Shown: positions 1 through 7,315, counted from the stretch's first letter. The stretch: DNA of 10,844 bases from Flavobacteriaceae bacterium UBA2765 (GCA_002352665.1 DEIV01000039.1:1-10844); one strand, 5' to 3'. Numbers and translations: made by a program. Notes: generated from the letters alone by a model not told the origin.

Positions 1-845
1 TACGTTTTCATGATGAGGAAAAATCAGGTGATTTAGTTTTTGCCGAAAAGCTTTCTAAATTAGGTGATATTTATGTAAATGATGCATTTGGTACTGCACA
101 TAGAGCACATGCTTCTACAGCTATTATTGCACAATTTTTTCATAATAAAAAGTGTTTTGGGTTGTTATTGGCTAAAGAAATTATGAGTATAAAGAAAGTA
201 TTTGACGATAGTGTTAAACCAGTTACAGCAATTCTTGGCGGATCTAAAGTTTCCTCTAAAATTACGGTCATAGAAAATATTTTAGATAAAGTAGATCATT
301 TAATTATTGGTGGAGGCATGAGTTTTACCTTTATTAAGGCACAAGGTGGAAAAATAGGAGATTCAATATGCGAAGATGACAAACTACAACTGGCCTTAGA
401 TATTATAGAAAAGGCAAAGGCGAAAGGGGTAAAACTTCATTTACCTGTTGATGTAGTTGCTGCAGATGCTTTTAGCAATGATGCAAATACACAAGTAGTT
501 GATATCAATCAGATTCCGGATGGCTGGCAAGGTTTAGATGCAGGGCCTAAAACCAATGTAGGTTTTTCATTCGTTATTGCACAATCCAAAACTATTTTAT
601 GGAATGGTCCTGTGGGTGTTTTTGAAATGCCAAAATTTGCAAAAGGCACTATCGAATTAGGAAATGCCATAGCAGATGCTACAGAAAATGGAGCCTTTTC
701 GCTTGTGGGTGGTGGTGATTCTGTTGCTGCCGTAAAACAATTCGGTTTTGAGCATAAAGTAAGTTATGTATCCACTGGTGGAGGGGCAATGCTAGAAATG
801 TTAGAAGGCAAAACTTTGCCTGGAATTGAAGCCATCTTAAAATAA
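1..845 (+). CDS. pgk: Phosphoglycerate kinase, 5'-truncated by the window edge
   Basis: This cytoplasmic glycolytic enzyme interconverts 1,3-bisphosphoglycerate plus ADP with 3-phosphoglycerate plus ATP. The frame is open from base 3 at the left edge, so the ATG at 162 is internal and not the start. About 280 residues are visible of a family usually near 390-400, so roughly the first 115 are missing. Visible family motifs are RFHDEEKSGD and NDAFGTAHRAHAST (bases ~3-125, N-terminal domain), LGGSKVSSKI (the usual GGAKVSDKI region, near 234-263), WNGPVGVFE (near 600-626) and the nucleotide-site glycine loop GGGDSVAA (near 706-732). The C-terminal STGGGAMLEMLEG matches the family ending. The next gene is convergent, 88 bases away, with no clear terminator hairpin between them. 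Identification is secure; no damage is seen in the visible part. Confidence 0.97.
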   Translation, partial: RFHDEEKSGDLVFAEKLSKLGDIYVNDAFGTAHRAHASTAIIAQFFHNKKCFGLLLAKEIMSIKKVFDDSVKPVTAILGGSKVSSKITVIENILDKVDHLIIGGGMSFTFIKAQGGKIGDSICEDDKLQLALDIIEKAKAKGVKLHLPVDVVAADAFSNDANTQVVDINQIPDGWQGLDAGPKTNVGFSFVIAQSKTILWNGPVGVFEMPKFAKGTIELGNAIADATENGAFSLVGGGDSVAAVKQFGFEHKVSYVSTGGGAMLEMLEGKTLPGIEAILK

Positions 846-933
846 ACTTATTACATTCTTAGTATAACTCGTTGTTGCATTTTAAACTTAGATCCTGCAC
901 AAGGGAATATGCTGGCTAAACCTACATTTTCGA

Positions 934-2025
934 TCATTTAAAGGTGTGCTCAATAACTTGTTTTAATGTATCACCATGAACATTTTTTGCAATAATTTTT
1001 CCTGTATTATCAATTAGATAATTAACAGGTAATGCAGTTACGGTAAAATCGTATGCAGCTTGAGTTTTAAACCCTTCTAAAGAGGAGACATTTGTCCATA
1101 CTCTCTGATCTTTTTCAATAGCATTGAGCCATATTTGTTTTTTGGTATCTAAAGAAATACCATAAATTTCCAATCCCAAATCATGGTATTTAGCGTAAAG
1201 GTTATTTAATAATTCACTTTCTCTTCTGCAAGGACCACACCAACTTGCCCAGAAATCTATGAGTGTATATTTTTGATTAATGGATGATAAACTGATGGTG
1301 TTACCTTTAATGGTTTTCATTTTAATTTCAGGGGCTATACCTCCAACTGAAGCTTGTTGTAATCGATTTACTTTTTCTCTTAATTTTTTTGTAATACTTA
1401 GATTGGGGTATTGTTTTTCAAAATTACCTACCAGGTCGTCAAAAAAAGAAATATTGTTTTCGTCTTTCCATCGGATAGATGTTGCGTAAAGAGCAATACT
1501 ATTATCCATATTTTTTTTGATAAACGCATTTAGTTCTTCTAAGTGTAAGTCGTAATTTTCTACTTCTAATTTATTTAAAGAATCAATTTTAATAGCGTTT
1601 GGATTTTTAGCGTTGGCTTCTTTTTTAATCTCTTTTCTAACCGAATTCACCACGCTATCTAAAGATAATTTTCTTAATTTTTCATAAGCCATCAAAAGTT
1701 CAGTATCTTTAGAACCTGTTATTTTTTCGTTATTTATAGTAATGTGTTGTCCTTTGTCAATGGCTAAGGGTATTTTATTATTGTCAATTATTAAAGTGTA
1801 AAGGTGAGGTTCTAAGTTGAAACCAGCTTTAAATTTCCCCTCGTTATCAAGGTAAATAGTATCAATTAAGGTTGAAATTTTTCTTTCAATATCATTTTCC
1901 TGATGTAAAATAATATAATCTGAAGTAGGATTAGCAATAGATCCTTGTAGCGTAAAGCTATCTTCATTTTGATGAGAACATGCCGTAAAAATAACTAAGA
2001 TTGATATAAGTATAATTCTACTCAT
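934..2025 (-). CDS. Lipoprotein with N-terminal DUF4369-like region and C-terminal TlpA/ResA-type thioredoxin domain
   Basis: This is probably an envelope thiol-disulfide oxidoreductase. The frame extends up to an ATG at 2061, but I chose the ATG at 2025 (363 residues) because it opens directly into a lipoprotein signal, MSRIILISILVIFTAC, with the lipid-attachment cysteine at residue 16. Residues ~24-110 are beta-rich and resemble the DUF4369 region common in Bacteroidota TlpA lipoproteins. Residues ~115-225 are charged and helical. The thioredoxin domain begins near residue 230 and carries FWASWCGPCRR, with the redox pair C263/C266, and the cis-proline loop TALPVNYLID (P333). It follows the LD-carboxypeptidase gene by 56 bases on the same strand, so cotranscription is likely. 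The substrate is unknown; family members reduce periplasmic disulfides, for example in cytochrome c maturation. The domain call is secure, the physiological role is not. Confidence 0.92.
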   Translation of the reverse strand: MSRIILISILVIFTACSHQNEDSFTLQGSIANPTSDYIILHQENDIERKISTLIDTIYLDNEGKFKAGFNLEPHLYTLIIDNNKIPLAIDKGQHITINNEKITGSKDTELLMAYEKLRKLSLDSVVNSVRKEIKKEANAKNPNAIKIDSLNKLEVENYDLHLEELNAFIKKNMDNSIALYATSIRWKDENNISFFDDLVGNFEKQYPNLSITKKLREKVNRLQQASVGGIAPEIKMKTIKGNTISLSSINQKYTLIDFWASWCGPCRRESELLNNLYAKYHDLGLEIYGISLDTKKQIWLNAIEKDQRVWTNVSSLEGFKTQAAYDFTVTALPVNYLIDNTGKIIAKNVHGDTLKQVIEHTFK

Positions 2026-2081
2026 AAATATGGTTTTAAATAAACTAAATTCAATTCCCATTCTAAGAGAATTATAAGCCT

Positions 2082-3092
2082 TTATTTCTCGAATTTAATT
2101 ACTGTTTTACTGGCTTTTACTTTTAATATAATATCTCTACCTAAAAGTAAAGTTCTATTATCTCTTATATGTCCCACAGGAACGTCAAAACTTACAGGAA
2201 AATCGTAATTTTTTACGGCATCTAAAATAATTTCTTCATAAGTCATTCCAAATGGTGTTGAATTTGGCTTTATATCAGAAATACCTCCTATGATTAATCC
2301 TTTACAATTTTCAAAATATCCGGCTCTTTTGAGACTGATCATCATCCTGTCTATATGATATAGTGCCTCACCAACTTCTTCTAAAAATAAAATTTTACCC
2401 TGCGTATCAATCTGAGATTTTGATCCTAACATACTATAGACCAAAGATAAATTACCTCCAACAACTTGTCCTTCTGCCACACCTTCTCTATTATAGTCAG
2501 ATTCTGCTATCCTATACTTAATACGTTTGCCAAATAGGGCTTTTTTAAAAGACTTTTGTGCTTGTCTTTGCTCATCATTGTCCGGTTTATAGGTTATTGG
2601 CATAAGGGCGTGCATGGTTTGAATTCCCATCTTATTAATTTCATTATGAAATACTGTAATATCAGAAAAACCAATAATCCATTTCGGATTTTCTTTAAAT
2701 TTGGTAAAATCTATAGCATCGATAATTCTTATAGCTCCATATCCACCTCTGGCACACCATATGGCTTTTATATTTTCATCGTCTAAGGCATTTTGAAAAT
2801 CGGACAGACGTTCTTTGTCAGTTCCTGCAAAATGAAAATTCTGAGCGAATAAATTTTTGCCTAATTTGGCATTTAGTCCCCAATTATTTAACAGTTCAAC
2901 AGCTTGTCCCACCGCAGTGGTGTCTTTCATAATCCCTGCCGGAGCTAAGATCATAACGGTATCTCCTTTTTGTAAGCTGGGAGGACTAATCAATGGTTTG
3001 TTTTCAATATCAATCTGCATCTGAAAAAGATTACTGGCAACAATAACTTCAGTAAAAAAAACGAGAACTAAGACACTTAAAAATTTATACAT
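2082..3092 (-). CDS. LD-carboxypeptidase (peptidase family S66), secreted
   Basis: Family S66 enzymes cleave the L,D bond before the terminal D-alanine of muropeptide tetrapeptides (LdcA, murein recycling); relatives such as MccF cleave microcin C derivatives. I chose the ATG at 3092 (336 residues). The longer frame would start at a TTG at 3194 abutting metG and would add a poor leader, whereas 3092 gives a clean signal peptide, MYKFLSVLVLVFFTEVIVAS. The domain opens with GDTVMILAPAG. The catalytic set, placed by alignment with E. coli LdcA (S106/E200/H270), is complete: S143 in IIGFSDIT, E238 in LFLEEVGE and H308 in VPVGHIRDN. The CARGGYGAIR loop is also present. The signal peptide implies periplasmic action, unlike cytoplasmic E. 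coli LdcA. It is the first gene of a probable two-gene operon with the TlpA lipoprotein. The exact substrate is inferred. Confidence 0.93.
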   Translation of the reverse strand: MYKFLSVLVLVFFTEVIVASNLFQMQIDIENKPLISPPSLQKGDTVMILAPAGIMKDTTAVGQAVELLNNWGLNAKLGKNLFAQNFHFAGTDKERLSDFQNALDDENIKAIWCARGGYGAIRIIDAIDFTKFKENPKWIIGFSDITVFHNEINKMGIQTMHALMPITYKPDNDEQRQAQKSFKKALFGKRIKYRIAESDYNREGVAEGQVVGGNLSLVYSMLGSKSQIDTQGKILFLEEVGEALYHIDRMMISLKRAGYFENCKGLIIGGISDIKPNSTPFGMTYEEIILDAVKNYDFPVSFDVPVGHIRDNRTLLLGRDIILKVKASKTVIKFEK

Positions 3093-3194
3093 TGTATTAA
3101 AATTGATTGGGTTTTTGTAAAAATAGATAAAATACCAAATAAAAATAAGGTTATGTGTGCTTTTTCTTACTTTTGTCTCTAGATTTTTTACCAA
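3093..3194. promoter_or_regulatory. Divergent intergenic promoter region between LD-carboxypeptidase and metG
   Basis: These 102 bases separate two divergently transcribed genes and must hold both start signals. For metG there is an exact match to the Bacteroidota -7 motif at 3168-3175. I found no exact TAnnTTTG on the minus strand for the carboxypeptidase gene. No inverted repeat long enough to suggest an operator, and no riboswitch-like fold, was recognised. Confidence 0.5.
3168..3175 (+). promoter_or_regulatory. Candidate -7 promoter element of metG (TACTTTTG)
   Basis: The octamer matches the Bacteroidota consensus TAnnTTTG exactly and ends 19 bases before the metG ATG. That leaves a short leader without a Shine-Dalgarno sequence, as is normal in this phylum. 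No convincing TTG-type -33 element is visible at the expected distance, so this rests on the -7 box alone. Confidence 0.45.
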
Positions 3195-5300
3195 ATGAAT
3201 ACAGCAAAAAAAACTGACTTGTCAGTAGAAAGATATACCATAACAGCAGCTTTGCCTTATACAAATGGTCCGGTGCATATTGGTCATTTGGCAGGAGTAT
3301 ACGTGCCTGCAGATATTTATGCACGTTACCAACGGTTAAAAGGGAATGATGTATTATACGTTTGTGGTTCTGACGAACATGGAGTACCTATTACTATCAA
3401 AGCAAAAAAAGAGGGTATTACACCTCAACAGGTCGTTGATAAATACCACGCAATTATTAAAAAATCTTTTGAAGATTTTGGAATATCGTTTGATAATTAC
3501 TCACGTACTTCGTCAAAAATACACCATGAAACCGCTTCTGAATTTTTTAAGAAATTATATGATAACGGTAAATTTATTGAAGAAACCAACCAACAATTAT
3601 ATGATGAAGAGGCCAATCAGTTTTTAGCCGATAGATTTGTTTTGGGTACTTGTCCTAAATGTGGATTTGAAGAAAGTTATGGAGATCAATGTGAAAATTG
3701 TGGTACCAGCCATAATGCAACGGATTTAATTAACCCTAAATCTGCTATTACAGGTAATACACCAAGCCTTAAAGAAACCAAACATTGGTATTTACCTTTA
3801 GATCAATATCAAGATTGGCTGAGAGAATGGATAGTTGAAGGACATGCCAAAGACTGGAAGCCCAATGTGTTGGGGCAAGTTAAATCTTGGTTAGATGACG
3901 GATTAAGACCTAGAGCAGTGACCAGAGATTTAGATTGGGGTATACCCGTTCCTGTAAAAGGAGGAGAAGGCAAAGTACTTTATGTATGGTTTGATGCTCC
4001 TATAGGTTATATTTCGTCTACTAAAGAATGGGCAAGCAGAGAAGGTAAAGAATGGGAACCATATTGGAAAGACAAAAACACTAAATTATTACATTTTATC
4101 GGAAAGGATAATATCGTATTTCATTGTATTATTTTTCCGAGTATGCTCAAAGCTGAAGGATCATATATTCTACCTGAAAATGTACCTGCTAATGAATTTT
4201 TAAATCTGGAAGGCAACAAATTATCCACTTCAAAGAACTGGGCGGTTTGGTTACATGAATATTTAGAAGATTTTCCTGATAAACAGGATGTTTTGCGTTA
4301 TGCTTTAACTGCAAATGCACCTGAAACTAAGGATAATGATTTTACTTGGAAAGATTTTCAAGCAAGGAATAATAATGAGTTGGTAGCAATATTTGGAAAT
4401 TTTATAAATCGTGTATTGGTATTGACGCATAAATACTATGAAGGAGAGGTGCCGGCTGCTGGAGATTTAACAGAAGTAGATGAGGCTACTTTAATGATGC
4501 TGAAGAAATATCCTCAAATTATTTCTAGATCTATTGAAAGATATAGGTTTAGAGAAGCTCTGATGGAATTGATGAATTTGGCACGTTTGGGTAATAAATA
4601 TTTAGCAGATGAAGAACCTTGGAAACAGATCAAGGATAACCCTGAGCGTGTTAAAACCATTATGTGTATTGCCTTACAAATTGCTACAGGCTTATCTGTT
4701 TTATCAGAACCTTTTTTACCATTTACGTCTAAGAAGCTAAAAACTATCCTCAATGTCAGTTCAAGTGATTTTTCAGAGAAAAATTTAATCGAGAACACTT
4801 GGAATGACGTTTCTACTAAAACCACTTTATTACCAGCAGGCCATCAAATTGCTAAGGCAGAATTGTTATTTGCCAAAATTGAAGATGATGAAATTCAACG
4901 TCAATTAGACAAGTTAGCCTTAACAAAAAAGGCAAATGAAACAGAACATAAAAAAATTGAACCTCAAAAAGAAACTATTGAATTTGAAGATTTTACAAAA
5001 TTAGATATCAGAATTGGTACAATATTAGAAGCTGTAAAAGTGCCTAAAACCAAAAAGTTATTACAGTTAAAAGTTGATGTAGGGATAGATGTTAGAACTA
5101 TTGTTTCGGGCATAGCAGAAAGTTTTTCTCCGGATGCAATTATCGGACAAAAAGTAACGGTTTTAGTAAATTTGTCACCAAGAAAATTACGTGGTGTAGA
5201 AAGCCAAGGTATGATCTTAATGACAGAAACCCCAGAGGGTAAATTGGCTTTTGTAGAGCCTGTGATAAATAACCTAGAAAATGGTTTAATTATAAGTTAG
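3195..5300 (+). CDS. metG: Methionyl-tRNA synthetase with C-terminal tRNA-binding domain
   Basis: This class I synthetase charges tRNA-Met with methionine in the cytoplasm. At 701 residues it is the long form. The catalytic core starts ITAALPYTNGPVHIGH, with the HIGH signature at residues 28-31. The zinc-binding insertion has four cysteines (153, 156, 166, 169) in CPKC...CENC spacing. The second signature is KLSTS at 342-346, a normal variant of KMSKS. The helical anticodon-binding domain follows, with a charged linker near 570-593. Residues ~594-701 form the Trbp111/EMAP-II-like OB fold (FTKLDIRIGTI through QGMILM), which adds tRNA binding and dimerisation. The start is the first ATG after the -7 box. 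The next coding sequence begins only 13 bases past the stop. Nothing is missing. Confidence 0.98.
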   Translation: MNTAKKTDLSVERYTITAALPYTNGPVHIGHLAGVYVPADIYARYQRLKGNDVLYVCGSDEHGVPITIKAKKEGITPQQVVDKYHAIIKKSFEDFGISFDNYSRTSSKIHHETASEFFKKLYDNGKFIEETNQQLYDEEANQFLADRFVLGTCPKCGFEESYGDQCENCGTSHNATDLINPKSAITGNTPSLKETKHWYLPLDQYQDWLREWIVEGHAKDWKPNVLGQVKSWLDDGLRPRAVTRDLDWGIPVPVKGGEGKVLYVWFDAPIGYISSTKEWASREGKEWEPYWKDKNTKLLHFIGKDNIVFHCIIFPSMLKAEGSYILPENVPANEFLNLEGNKLSTSKNWAVWLHEYLEDFPDKQDVLRYALTANAPETKDNDFTWKDFQARNNNELVAIFGNFINRVLVLTHKYYEGEVPAAGDLTEVDEATLMMLKKYPQIISRSIERYRFREALMELMNLARLGNKYLADEEPWKQIKDNPERVKTIMCIALQIATGLSVLSEPFLPFTSKKLKTILNVSSSDFSEKNLIENTWNDVSTKTTLLPAGHQIAKAELLFAKIEDDEIQRQLDKLALTKKANETEHKKIEPQKETIEFEDFTKLDIRIGTILEAVKVPKTKKLLQLKVDVGIDVRTIVSGIAESFSPDAIIGQKVTVLVNLSPRKLRGVESQGMILMTETPEGKLAFVEPVINNLENGLIIS

Positions 5301-5313
5301 TTATCTTTACCTT

Positions 5314-6201
5314 ATGTATTACAGAAGAAAAATAGTATTATCTCTTTTACAAGTATTTAATGACGAACTTGATAAGATTCAAGTTCAAAAGTTATTATTT
5401 CTATATAGTCGTTATAAGACCAAAAGGAAATCTTATGATTTTATTCCTTATAAATTTGGTTGTTTTTCATTTCAAGCTAATGCAGATTTAAATACATTAA
5501 AAAAATATGGTATTGTCGATGAAACTTCTACTTCTTGGAATAAACTTGATGATACAAATTATTTAATACAATTAGATAAAGAAGATAAAAAAATAATATC
5601 AGATTTTGCTGTTATTTATAAAAACAAAACGAACCAAGATTTAATTAGCTTAACATATAAGAATTATCCTTATTACGCTATAAATAGTACAATAGTTAAA
5701 GAATACTTCACTAAAAAAGAATTAAAAAATTTAGACAACTTTAGATCTAATGATGATGAAATAATATTATTTACTATTGGGTATGAGGGTATTTCTCTGG
5801 AGCGTTACCTAAACAGACTAATAAAAAATAATATCTCGTTGCTTTGTGATGTAAGAAAAAATGCACTGAGTATGAAATATGGTTTTAGTAAAAGTCAATT
5901 AAAAAATTCTTGCGAAGGTGTTGGAATTAAATACATACATATACCTGAAGTTGGAATAAACTCTAATAAACGTCAAGAATTAAACTCTCAAAAAGATTAT
6001 GACAAACTATTTAAAGAATATGTCTTAAATGATTTAACTCAAACACTAGATTCTCAAAAAGAAATTCTTAGTTTATTAATTGAAAATAAAAGGATTGCTT
6101 TAACTTGTTTTGAAGCTGATAATTGTCAATGTCATAGAACACATTTAGCCGAATCTATTTCAAATTTTAAGGAGTTTAAATATGAAATTGAGCATTTGTA
6201 A
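5314..6201 (+). CDS. DUF488-family protein with an N-terminal SocA/Panacea-like (DUF4065-like) domain
   Basis: Function is unknown. Residues ~150-282 are a DUF488 domain: FTIGYEGISLERYL (152-165), the LCDVRKNALSMKYGFSK block (177-193), IKYIHIPEVG (205-214) and the terminal CFEADNCQCHR motif (265-275), with C265, C271, C273, H274 and R275 as likely functional residues. Residues ~1-130 are a separate domain. IQVQKLLFLYSR and DFIPYKFGCFSF followed by DLNTLKKYGIV recall the 'LQKLLYL...YGPxS...L...GLI' layout of SocA/Panacea (DUF4065-like) proteins, known as toxin-antitoxin adaptors or antitoxins; this is a weaker, pattern-based call. No signal peptide is present, so it should be cytoplasmic. It lies 13 bases after metG and its stop overlaps the next start by one base (TAATG), implying translational coupling. 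Codons are very A/T-rich. It could be a defence or nucleic-acid-associated factor; that is inference. Confidence 0.8.
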   Translation: MYYRRKIVLSLLQVFNDELDKIQVQKLLFLYSRYKTKRKSYDFIPYKFGCFSFQANADLNTLKKYGIVDETSTSWNKLDDTNYLIQLDKEDKKIISDFAVIYKNKTNQDLISLTYKNYPYYAINSTIVKEYFTKKELKNLDNFRSNDDEIILFTIGYEGISLERYLNRLIKNNISLLCDVRKNALSMKYGFSKSQLKNSCEGVGIKYIHIPEVGINSNKRQELNSQKDYDKLFKEYVLNDLTQTLDSQKEILSLLIENKRIALTCFEADNCQCHRTHLAESISNFKEFKYEIEHL

Positions 6202-7016
6202 TGGCAATAAAAAAAATTCTAATAACAGTTACTACATACCCTCTTCCTTCAAGAAGTTATGATGAGTTAGTTTGTACAGCTGGAATGTTGGAAAACGGTT
6301 CTTGGATTAGAATATATCCCATTCCATTGAGTTTTTTAAACCAAGTGAAAAAAAATACTGGGTTTAAAAAATATACATGGATAGAACTTGATGTTAAAGA
6401 AAGAACTGATGATTTTAGACCTGAGAGTTATTCTCCAAACAATTATACTGTTAAAATTTTAGAAGTTCTCAATACGGACAATTACTGGAAAGAACGCAAG
6501 AAATTTTGTTTACAGAATGTTTATACTAATAAAGTGAAATTAATCAATGACTCTCAAAAACCTAAAAATGTATCTTTAGCAACTTTTAAACCTTCAAAAA
6601 TTATTGATTTTATAGTTGAGGAAGACTCTAAAGAATGGAAAGATGAGTGGGTTGAGTTAAGAAAACAGACAGATTTATTTGCTGAAATTGATAGTGATCC
6701 AGAAAAACTTATTCCAAAGGTTCCCTATAAATTTTATTATAAATTTGAAGATGATGAAGGTGTTTCAAGTAAATTAATGATTGAAGATTGGGAAATTTTT
6801 GAATTATATAAAAATTGTTTGAGAAGAACTGGAAATGAAGAAAAAGCCATTAAATTAGTTAGAAAAAAATATTTTGATGAGTTCACTATGAAAAAAGATT
6901 TACACCTGTTTTTAGGAACAACCATGCAATGGCATAGAAGAAGAGCAAACAACCCTTTTGTAATAATCGGAATTTTTTATCCAAAAATTGAAAAGCAGTT
7001 AAGCCTAGATTTCTAA
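6201..7016 (+). CDS. Uncharacterised 271-residue protein, possible dual-OB type, partner of the DUF488 gene
   Basis: I do not recognise a characterised homologue. The N-terminus, ILITVTTYPLPSRSYDELVC then TAGMLENGSWIRIYPIP (residues ~6-42), reads as a conserved block of short strands with S17, Y20, E22, C25 and R37. Residues ~56-140 alternate strands and charged loops. The end contains FLGTTMQWHRRR (237-248) and NPFVIIGIFYPK (251-262), which look like a conserved C-terminal motif. The protein may correspond to the family I recall as a 'dual OB-containing' domain, which would suggest nucleic-acid binding, but I could not verify this. There is no signal peptide or membrane segment. Its ATG overlaps the DUF488 stop by one base, so the two products are probably made together and may form a complex. 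Base composition matches its partner rather than metG. Confidence 0.75.
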   Translation: MAIKKILITVTTYPLPSRSYDELVCTAGMLENGSWIRIYPIPLSFLNQVKKNTGFKKYTWIELDVKERTDDFRPESYSPNNYTVKILEVLNTDNYWKERKKFCLQNVYTNKVKLINDSQKPKNVSLATFKPSKIIDFIVEEDSKEWKDEWVELRKQTDLFAEIDSDPEKLIPKVPYKFYYKFEDDEGVSSKLMIEDWEIFELYKNCLRRTGNEEKAIKLVRKKYFDEFTMKKDLHLFLGTTMQWHRRRANNPFVIIGIFYPKIEKQLSLDF

Positions 7017-7053
7017 TAATTTCACTCATAGAAGCCGTTAAACCTTGCACTAA

Positions 7054-7239
7054 ACTTTTATAAAAAACAAATTTAGCTATGGATTACAATTTGCTGTTCC
7101 AATTTTATTTAGTGTAATTATAGTAGCTCTTGATAATATTCAATCTCATTTAGAAAATCCTTTTGATCAACAAAGAAAAGGTGATTTCTGTATTAATTTA
7201 GACAAGTATCTTAAGAATTTAGATAAATCAATTTTATGA
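7054..7239 (+). pseudogene. C-terminal remnant of an integral membrane protein (bestrophin-like candidate)
   Basis: The frame is open for 61 codons between in-frame stops at 7051 and 7237 and contains no usable ATG start. It nevertheless reads like protein: a hydrophobic helix, SYGLQFAVPILFSVIIVALD, then NIQSHLENPFDQ and a charged tail ending YLKNLDKSIL. A last membrane helix followed by an acidic-ENPF/EDPF-type segment resembles the C-terminus of bestrophin-like bacterial membrane proteins. That family call is tentative. The missing upstream part is not found between here and the cassette, which ends only 37 bases earlier. The simplest reading is a gene cut off when the cassette arrived or when this locus was rearranged. 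A chance open frame is the alternative, but the hydrophobic-then-charged organisation argues against it. Confidence 0.5.
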
Positions 7240-7284
7240 ATCTAAATACAGCATTAAAATAAGTTAAAAGTCTTTACTTTTTTC

Positions 7285-7292
7285 TATTTTTG
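7285..7292 (+). promoter_or_regulatory. Candidate -7 promoter element of the acyl-CoA dehydrogenase gene (TATTTTTG)
   Basis: This is an exact match to the Bacteroidota TAnnTTTG element, ending 23 bases before the ATG at 7316. A clear -33 TTG is not visible, so this is a moderate-strength prediction. It implies that the dehydrogenase is transcribed independently of the upstream cassette. Confidence 0.45.
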
Positions 7293-7315
7293 GGTCATAT
7301 TAAATTTCATAAAAA

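Larger units (their letters stand above)
7017..7315. other. Intergenic interval between the cassette and the acyl-CoA dehydrogenase gene
   Basis: This 299-base gap holds no intact gene. It contains the membrane-protein remnant at 7054-7239 and, near its right end, a candidate -7 promoter box at 7285-7292. I saw no tRNA, no terminator hairpin with a T-run and no convincing repeat. Confidence 0.6.

Noticed and set aside
846..933. Possible terminator or small RNA between pgk and the TlpA gene
   Set aside because: No stem with adequate pairing and no T-tract was found on either strand.
1280..1489. Open frame antisense to the TlpA gene; similar short frames occur at 2556-2786, 3346-3627, 6737-6952, 7920-8102 and 10283-10489
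   Set aside because: All are shadows of well-supported genes in other frames.
2026..2061. Upstream ATG that would lengthen the TlpA lipoprotein by 12 residues
   Set aside because: It would put a non-signal segment in front of an obvious lipoprotein signal and cysteine; the ATG at 2025 fits far better.
3093..3194. TTG start that would extend the LD-carboxypeptidase up to metG
   Set aside because: It would bury the signal peptide 34 residues inside the protein and consume the whole divergent promoter region.
4514..4825. 103-residue open frame antisense to metG
   Set aside because: It lies wholly inside a conserved gene, has low-complexity translation and no recognisable domain.
5271..7011. 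CCTAGA near the end of metG and again near the end of the cassette, as a possible target-site duplication
   Set aside because: Only six bases match, with no terminal inverted repeats and no integrase or transposase; too likely by chance.
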